This document shows positions 57,598 through 64,000 of a stretch of 64,000 nt of DNA, in pieces. The DNA comes from Rhynchonema sp. JSB1_4 (lineage: Eukaryota; Nematoda; Chromadorea; Monhysterida; Xyalidae). The notes beneath the pieces were generated by a model. That model saw nothing but the letters and a program-made list of their open reading frames with translations. It searched no databases and was not told the DNA's origin. The stretch spans positions 49,049 through 113,048 of the forward strand of contig JASAMV010002571.1 of NCBI GenBank assembly GCA_030248065.1. Reading direction: 5' to 3'. The number at the start of each line of letters is the position of its first letter. The stretch's first letter is position 1. A program made the position numbers and the translations under genes.

Positions 57598-59841
57598 GGA
57601 CAGTGTAGTGGCAGGTAGATGGTTGCAAGGTACCCTTGGGGGGATGGATCCAGATGGTTGCAAGGTACCCCCTACCCAGCCTCCGGGAGGTTGCAAGGTA
57701 CCCCTGAGGTCCGAAAAAAGGGTGTTTTTTGCATGCATTATACTCAGAGGTCGCAATCGGGCCGGCCCGAGCTCGGGCCGGGCCGGGCCGGGCCGCGATT
57801 TTGGGCTTTTGGCTCGGGCCGGGCCGGGCCGGGCACCCCGGCCCGAAGCTTCTGAAGTGACTATTTTACTGAAAAAGTAGGGTTTTTTTTGTCAAAAATA
57901 CTAAAATTTCTGACGGATTCAGCAAGTCAGTGATCAGTATTGTCCAGTGGTGTGGCTACCCAGGCGTGGTGCAGTCAACCTACTGTACCACCAGAAAGGC
58001 CTGCAGCAATCAACCTACCTACTGTACCGGCCGAGCTTGGGGGGAACAAAATTTTTTATGTCTAAATTTAGATGAAAATGTACTCTAAAACCCTCATTTC
58101 GCGCGCAGCGCGCGATTTTTCTATTATTTGGAGTGAAAAATATGGATTTTATACCATTTTGAGCCAAAAATAGCAACCTGTACCAGCCGGGGGGCGGCGA
58201 CCTACCTACTGTACCAGGATGGCGCGTCATCTACCTTACCTACCCCCCAGCCACACCATTGGTATTGTCTATCTGGCGACTTTTTCATGGAAAACAATGA
58301 ATTTTCAACCAAAAAAATAGATTCAAAAATCGCAAAAATCATGACAAAAATTGGGTTAAAATCTGAGCCAAAAATTCGGGCCGGGCCGGGCCGGGCCGGG
58401 CCGGGCCGGGCCGGGCCGGAGCTTTGGGGGTTCGGGCCGGGCCGGGCCGGAGATTTGGGGGTACGGGTCGGGCCGGGCCGGAGATTTGGGGGCTCGGGCC
58501 GGGCCGGGCCGGTCAAACCCGGCCCGATTGCGACCTCTGATTATACTGCAAATTTGGCCGAAAAATTGGTACTTTTTTGCATTTTGGCCGAAAACAGAGG
58601 TCGCAATCGGGCCGGCCCAACCTCGGGCCGGGCCGGGCCGCGATTTTGGGCTTTTGGCTCGGGCCGGGCCGGAGATTTGGAGGGTCGGGCCGGGCCGGGC
58701 ACCCCGGCCCGAAGCTTCTGAAGTGACTTATTTTACTGAAAAAGTAGGGATTTTTTTGTCAAAAAATACTAAAATTTCTGACGGATTCGGCAAGTAAGTG
58801 ATCAGTATTGTCTATCTGACGAGTTTTTCATGGAAAACAATCAGTGGTGTGGCTACCCAGGCGTGCAATCAACCTACTGTTGTACCACCAGAAGGGCCTA
58901 CAATCAACCTATACTCCGACAATTCTTTTGGGAGAAACTTTTCAACCGCGTTGCCTGATCCGTAAAGCGCATGATGCGTGCACTGGCTATAGCGGTCACG
59001 TGACTTCTGTAGCCAGTGCACGCATAACGTGCTTTACGGATCAGGCAACGCGGTTGAAAAGTTTCTCCCAAAAGAATTGCCAGAGTATACCTGCTGTACC
59101 GGCCGAGCTAGTGGGGACAAAATTTTTTATGTCTAAAGTTTGATGAAAATGTGCTCTAAAACGCAACTTCGCGCGCAGCGCGCGATTTTTCGCCTATTGG
59201 GACTTTGGAGTGAAAAATATCGATTTTATACCATTTTGAGCCAAAAATAGCAACCTAGTACCAGCCGGGGTCGGCTACCTACCTACTGTACCAGGATGGC
59301 GCGTCAATCTTCCTACCAACCTACTGTACCTAAGGGGGGGGCCACCCCCCAGCCACACCCTTGAAAACAATTTATTTCAACCAAAAAAAATAGATTCAAA
59401 AATCGCAAAAATTATGACAAAAATTGGGTTAAAATCTGAGCCAAAAAATCGGGCCGGGCCGGGCCGGGCCGGGCCGGAGATTTGGAGGTTCGGGCCGGGC
59501 CGGGCCGGAGATGTGGGGGTTCGGGTCGGGCCGGGCCGGGCCGGGCCGGAGATTTGGGGGCTCGGGCCGGGCCGGCCAAACCCGGCCCGATTGCGACCTC
59601 TGGCCGAAAATTTGCCTGAAATACCTATTATATGGAGGTTTGCGCGCGGAGCGCGCGATTTTGGGGTTTTGAGGTCGAAAAACACCCATTTTTGCCTATA
59701 AAAACCATAAATTGATGGTTGCAAGGTACCCTCCGGGGTGGTTGCAAGGTACCTACCCTCCCCCCCATCCCCCCCAAGGGGTGGTTGCAAGGTACCTACT
59801 CCTTAGGGGGGAATCCCCCCCATCCCCCCCCAGCCACTACA
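57598..59841. repeat. G-rich composite element with GGCCG minisatellites
   Basis: CAGTGTAGTGGCAGG at the left and CCAGCCACTACACTG at the right are inverted ends. Inside are GGTTGCAAGGTACC words at both ends, GGGCCGGGCC arrays (57765-57845, 58375-58535, 58605-58715, 59448-59600), two inner elements starting GTGGTGTGGCTACCCAGGCG (57950 and 58852) and ending CCCCCAGCCACACC, and CGCGCGCAGCGCGCG at about 58100 and 59170. Long frames here follow the repeats and are not genes. Confidence 0.75.
58915..59092. repeat. Perfect-type hairpin nested in G-rich element
   Basis: TTCTTTTGGGAGAAACTTTT, CAACCGCGTTGCCTGATCCG and TGCGTGCACTGGCTA recur inverted on the right side, with a loop around 58986-59010. 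Ends are TATACTC and GAGTATA. It is inserted inside the inner CCAGCCACACC element. Confidence 0.88.
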
Positions 59842-60470
59842 CTGGGGGCTGGGGGGGGGATACCTACTGTGTACCGGGGTAAAAATCGGGGGGATACGTA
59901 CTGTACCATCACCATGCCAAACATCGGGGGGATACCTACTGTACCGGGGGGGGGGCTCCTCAAACCCCCCCCCCACCTCCACCCAGTGTTGGAGGTACTC
60001 TGGAGGGGGGATACCTACTGTACCGCGCTCGGAGAGGGGGGATACCTACTGTACCAGAGCCGATGGCCTGGGGGGGTTATGTACCCAGGCAGTGTAGTTC
60101 CTGGTCCGGAGGGGGAGATAGCGGACCCTCCGTTTTTTTCGGAGGGGGAGATAGCGTACCCCCGAGGGGGGGGAAGACCCAAATTCGGGAAAAAGTCACT
60201 TTTTGAGGTGGAAAATTTGACCTATTTTTGCCCCTTTTTTGAAAAAATTCTTCATAAAAAGGGCATTTTGGCGACTTTTGAGAACATTGACCTAAAAATC
60301 ACACATTTTTGGTATAAAAATGCCCATTTTAGGCCTAAAAATGCCTATTTTAGGCAAAAATTGGGGGAGATAGTGTACCCGGAGGGGGAGATAGGGGGAT
60401 AGTGTACCACCTGAGGGGGAGATAGCGTACCCGAGGGGGGGGACCCCCTCCCCCCCAGGAACTACACTGT
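59842..60470. repeat. GGGGGATACCTACTGTACC array and GTAGTTCCTGG element
   Basis: Five or so copies of GATACCTACTGTACC lie at 59870-60060. From 60088 CAGTGTAGTTCCTGGTCCGG with GGGGGAGATAGCG words opens an element closed by CCAGGAACTACACTG at 60453-60468. A second left end of the same type starts at 63902 and runs off the window. Confidence 0.75.
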
Positions 60471-60584
60471 ACCCAGGGGGGGTTTGGGGGGGTTAGGTTT
60501 TGGGGTGAAAATTTTTTATGTGTTTATTATGTGTGGAATCGTGTGAAAACGTAGTATTTGCGCGCGTAGCGCGTATACTGTCAT

Positions 60585-61035
60585 AAAGAACCGTTTTTTA
60601 TTTTTCGTGGAAAAAAAACGGTTTTTTTTCCGAAAAAAAAACCGTTTTTTTTCCAAATACTTTTCCAGTACTTAAGAACGTAATTTCGAAAAATATAACA
60701 ATTTCAGTGCAAAATTTGTTCGAAGTGACGAGAGTGCCCTTGAAGAGTGTTGAAGTCAGTCGAAAACAATTGGTTTACACGCTTTTTGGCCCATTTTGGG
60801 CCGGTTAAATTTTGTGCTCGAGCCAATTTTTCACTGAAATCGAAAAACTCATCGGTTTTGCGTTACAATTTTTTGGAAAAATTGGAATAAAGTACCGATA
60901 TTTTTCCGATCAAAAACCGAAAAGGTACCCACGGAAAAATAAATGGAAAAGTATTCGGGTCTCGGAAAAAAACGGTTTTTTTTCGGTTTTTTTTCCGGAA
61001 AAAAAACCGGTTTTTTTTCCGCCTGCCAGTATAGT
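60585..61035. repeat. Second AAAAACCG/CGGTTTTT foldback
   Basis: Runs of AAAAAAAACGGTTTTTTTTCC at 60605-60655 and 60965-61020 flank unique sequence. Related to 56735-57200. Confidence 0.65.
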
Positions 61036-61544
61036 AGCGCGCGAATTTGGGGTAATTTGAGGTAAAAACCACTGATTTTACACTAATTTTGGCCATTTTG
61101 GTCAAAAATTGGCACTTTTGAGGCAAAATCGAGGGGGATACCTACTGTACCGGGGTGAAAATCGGGGGGGATACCTACTGTACCATGCCAAACATCGGGG
61201 GGGATACCTACTGTACCAGGCGAGGGGGGGATACCTACTGTACTGAGGGGGGCTACCCCCCCAAACCCCCCCCACCTCCAACACTGCCTCCACCAACACT
61301 GGCAACAGCACTGGCACGATATCGACTTGTAAATTCTACTGATTGTGTTCGTTAGTTGCAAAAGACGCAGTTTGGGAACCTAGTGAACCACACTTTTAGC
61401 TAAAACGTGTCAGTTGAAGACAACAACTTGACGCACATCTTGCTTATTGATCGCAGTGGAATATGATGCACATGATCAGTGTGGTGGCTGGCGGTACCTA
61501 CCAGTGCTGTGGCTGGGGGGGTCCCCCCAATGGTACCCTACCCT

Positions 61545-61962
61545 ACCGTATTGTCGGAAATAGAACCCCCCATTAATTGACCCCCCCATTAATTGAACCC
61601 CCCCTAAATGGCTCGAAATCAAAAATAGAACCCCCATTAATTGACCCCCCCCATTAACAGAACCCCACCCCAACCTTCACCGTACCACAGATTAGTGGTA
61701 CGGTAAGGCTGTGTTGTTGTGTCAAACGTTGTTTAAGCTTGCGTACACAACAGAATACAGCTTTTTAAGCATAATTGCCGCTGTTAAAGTTAGAAAATAC
61801 CGAAAACAAGCCATTTTTATGGGCATCAGTAAGAACGATTTTTTTCGTCGGGGGGCCAAATGAAAAATATAACCCCCAATAATTGACCCCCCCCCATAAA
61901 TTGAACCCCCAAAATGACCCCAGTGAAAAAATAGACCCCCCGGGTTTTATTTCCGACAATAC
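61545..61962. repeat. Element with ACCGTATTGTCGGAAATAG ends, copy 1
   Basis: The 22-base inverted ends ACCGTATTGTCGGAAATAGA and the reverse at 61940-61962 bracket CCCCCCATTAATTGACCCCC words and a unique core (about 61675-61840). Confidence 0.85.
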
Positions 61963-62009
61963 GGTACCTACCAGTGCTGTGGCTGGGGGGTCCCCCCAAT
62001 GGTACCCTA

Positions 62010-62140
62010 CCGTATTGTCGGAAATAGAACCCCCCATTAATTGACCCCCCCATTAATTGAACCCCCCTAAATGGCTCGAAATCATAAATAGAACCCCCCA
62101 TTAATTGACCCCCCATTAATAGAACCCCACCCCCAACCAG
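62010..62140. repeat. Truncated copy of the ACCGTATTGTCGG element
   Basis: The left end and the ATTAATTGA words are present, then the sequence changes to CCAGTGCTGTGGCTGGGG at 62137. Confidence 0.75.
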
Positions 62141-62526
62141 TGCTGTGGCTGGGGGGGGTCCCCCCCAATGGTACCCTACCCGCCCCGGCCTGGTACGCTA
62201 CCCCCCCTACCCGCCCCGCTCTTGTACCCTACCCCCCTACCCGCCCCGCCCTGGTACCCTACCCGCCCCGATTTTTACCCCCAAAATGCCCATTTTTCGG
62301 TCAAAAATGCCCAAATTTCAACCGAAAACCCTAAAAAGTGCAAAAAATCTCGCGCTGCGCGCGATATATGCACTTTTTAGTACATAAAAACAGGCACCCG
62401 AAAAAACTTGTGTTGTACCCTACCCGCCCCGAAAAATCTTTCCCCCCCCTCCCCCCCCAAACCGGATTTCCCCCCCCCCCAAAATCCCAGGTACACTACC
62501 CCCCGACCCGCCCCGATTTTTTCCAC

Positions 62527-62968
62527 CTACCGTATTGTCGGAAATAGAACCCCCCATTAATTGACCCCCCCCCCATTAATTTCACCCCCCTAAATGGCTC
62601 GAAATCAAAAATACCACCCCCCCCCATTAATTGACCCGCCCCCCATTAATAGAACCCCACCCCCAACCTTCACTGTACCACAGATTAGTGGTATGGTAGG
62701 GCTGTGTTGTTGTGTCAAACGTTGTTTAAGCTTGCGTACACAACAGAATACAGCTTTTTAAGCATAATTGCCGCTGTTGAAGTTAGAAAATACCGAAAAC
62801 AAGCCATTTTTATGGGCATTATTAACAATGATTTTTTTCGTCGGGGGGCCAAATGAAAAATATAACCCCCCCAATAATTGACCCCCCCCATAAATTGAAC
62901 CCCCCTAAAATGACCCCAGTGAAAAAATAGAATAGACCCCCCGGGTTCTATTTCCGACAATACGGTAT
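62527..62968. repeat. Element with ACCGTATTGTCGGAAATAG ends, copy 2
   Basis: Same ends, same core as copy 1 (TTTAAGCATAATTGCCGCTG near 62757). A third, left-damaged copy occupies about 63005-63322. Confidence 0.85.
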
Positions 62969-63004
62969 GTACCCTACCCGCCCCGCAAAAGTAGCCACAG
63001 CACT

Positions 63005-63322
63005 GCCCCCAACCTTCACCGTACCACAGATTAGTGGTATGGTGGGGCTGTGTTGTTGTGTCAAACGTTGTTTAAGCTTGCGCACGCAACAGTATAAAGC
63101 TTTTTAAGCATAATTGCCGCTGTTGAAGTTAGAAAATACCGAAAACAAGCCATTTTTATGGGCATTATTAACAATGGTTTTTCGTGTCGGGGGGGGGGGG
63201 GGGGGGGCAAATGAAAAATAGAACCCCGACCCGCATAGAATGAATGAACCCCATCCACTGAAATGACCGACCCCAGTGAAAAAATAGACCCCCCCGGGTT
63301 CTATTTCCCACAATACGGTACC
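63005..63322. repeat. Left-truncated copy 3 of the ACCGTATTGTCGG element
   Basis: Core words TTTAAGCATAATTGCCGCTG (63105) and the right end CTATTTCCCACAATACGGTA (63300-63320) are present, with one substitution in the end. Confidence 0.75.
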
Positions 63323-64000
63323 CGCTCCGGCCCGGGGTGCACTACCCCCAACCCGCCCCGCCCTGGTACCCTATCCCCCTACCCGCCCCGCTCTGGTACC
63401 CCCCCTTCCCCGATTTTTGCCCTCAAATTTTGACGCTCAAAAAGCCCATTTTTTGGTCAAAAAATGCCCAAATTTCGACCGAAAACTCTTAAAAGTGCAA
63501 AAAATCGCGCGTATGCACTTTATAGCATATGAAAATAGGCACCCAAAAAAACTTGTATTGTACCCTACCCGCCCCGAAAAATCTCCCCCTCCCCCCCAAA
63601 CCGGATTCCCCCCCCCCCAAGACCCCAGGTACACTACCCCCCTACCCGCCCCGGATTCTTCATTATGTACCCTACCCGGCCGCAAAAAGTAGCCACAGCA
63701 CTGCTACCTACTGTACCGGCCGAGCTAGGGGGGAAGAAATTTTTTTAGGTCGAAATATTGAGGAAAATGTACTCTGAGACGCTAATTTCGCACGCAGCGC
63801 GCGATTTTTCGCCTATTTGGAGTGAAAGACGAATTTTATGCCGTTTTGAGCCAAAATCGCAACTTACTGTGCCCGCCTGGAGGCGGCGACCTACCTACTG
63901 TACAGTGTAGTTCCTGGTCCGGAGGGGGAGCAGGCGGCACCCTTTTTTCGGAGGTGGAACAGACGTACCCACCTGGGGGGGGGGGGGGGGGAGCGAGGGA
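63323..64000. repeat. C-rich TACCCTACCCGCCCCG words and start of another GTAGTTCCTGG element
   Basis: TACCCTACCCGCCCCG words resemble those at 62170-62280 and 62405-62520. The AATCGCGCG and CGCACGCAGCGCGCGA palindromes are at 63506 and 63791. From 63902 CAGTGTAGTTCCTGGTCCGG begins an element cut by the window end. Confidence 0.7.

Noticed and set aside
57610..60400. Long Gly/Arg/Pro-rich open frames (144 and 227 codons)
   Set aside because: They follow GGGCCGGGCC and GATACCTACTGTACC repeats, occur in several frames and have no splice context.
1..64000. tRNA genes and CRISPR arrays
   Set aside because: No A/B-box pair with a foldable cloverleaf was seen, and the regular repeats present are eukaryotic foldback words without spacer structure.

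Overview
The window is nuclear DNA from an invertebrate-grade metazoan that I cannot name. The reasons are spliced GT-AG genes with exons of about 60-360 bp, a spliceosomal U2 snRNA gene, animal gene families (DNA polymerase kappa, a six-EF-hand calbindin-32-like protein, a trypsin-type protease, an F-box/LRR protein) and a GIY-YIG Penelope-like retroelement. All gene models below were built by joining exons by eye. Three of them close exactly in frame: POLK 1728 nt from its second visible exon, the protease 1359 nt, and an unknown secreted gene 828 nt.

Layout. 1-3000: two Penelope-like copies arranged head to head, ending with a hammerhead-ribozyme-like fold. 3003-9460 (+): DNA polymerase kappa, from its N-terminal helix to a UBZ4 zinc finger and a PIP-like tail. 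9726-10825 (-): a four-transmembrane protein. 14528-18594 (+): a trypsin-like protease with a TATA box, signal peptide and an Asp/Gly/Trp repeat region. 19110-23393 (-): the calbindin-like gene. 23.4-31.9 kb: no gene recognised, only repeats. 31917-32101 (-): U2 snRNA. 33649-37908 (-): the F-box/LRR gene. 38-44.7 kb: mostly repeats with two possible exons. 44819-50222 (+): an unrecognised secreted protein. 50.5-52.7 kb: further exon-like pieces on both strands. 53677-56729: a 3-kb foldback element with a 9-bp target duplication. 56.2-64 kb: nested G-rich and C-rich palindromic elements with no believable gene.

The genes do not form a pathway. What unifies the window is its repeat landscape: many families of foldback (long inverted-repeat) elements, several made of very short tandem words and often nested in each other inside introns. 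A 9-mer, GATGTTTCA or its complement, occurs about 20 times where about 0.5 is expected. Every copy I found lies inside or at the edge of a modelled or possible transcription unit, and the related word GAAACATT sits inside the arms or centres of several different foldback families. This is the most unusual signal here and I know no established explanation for it.
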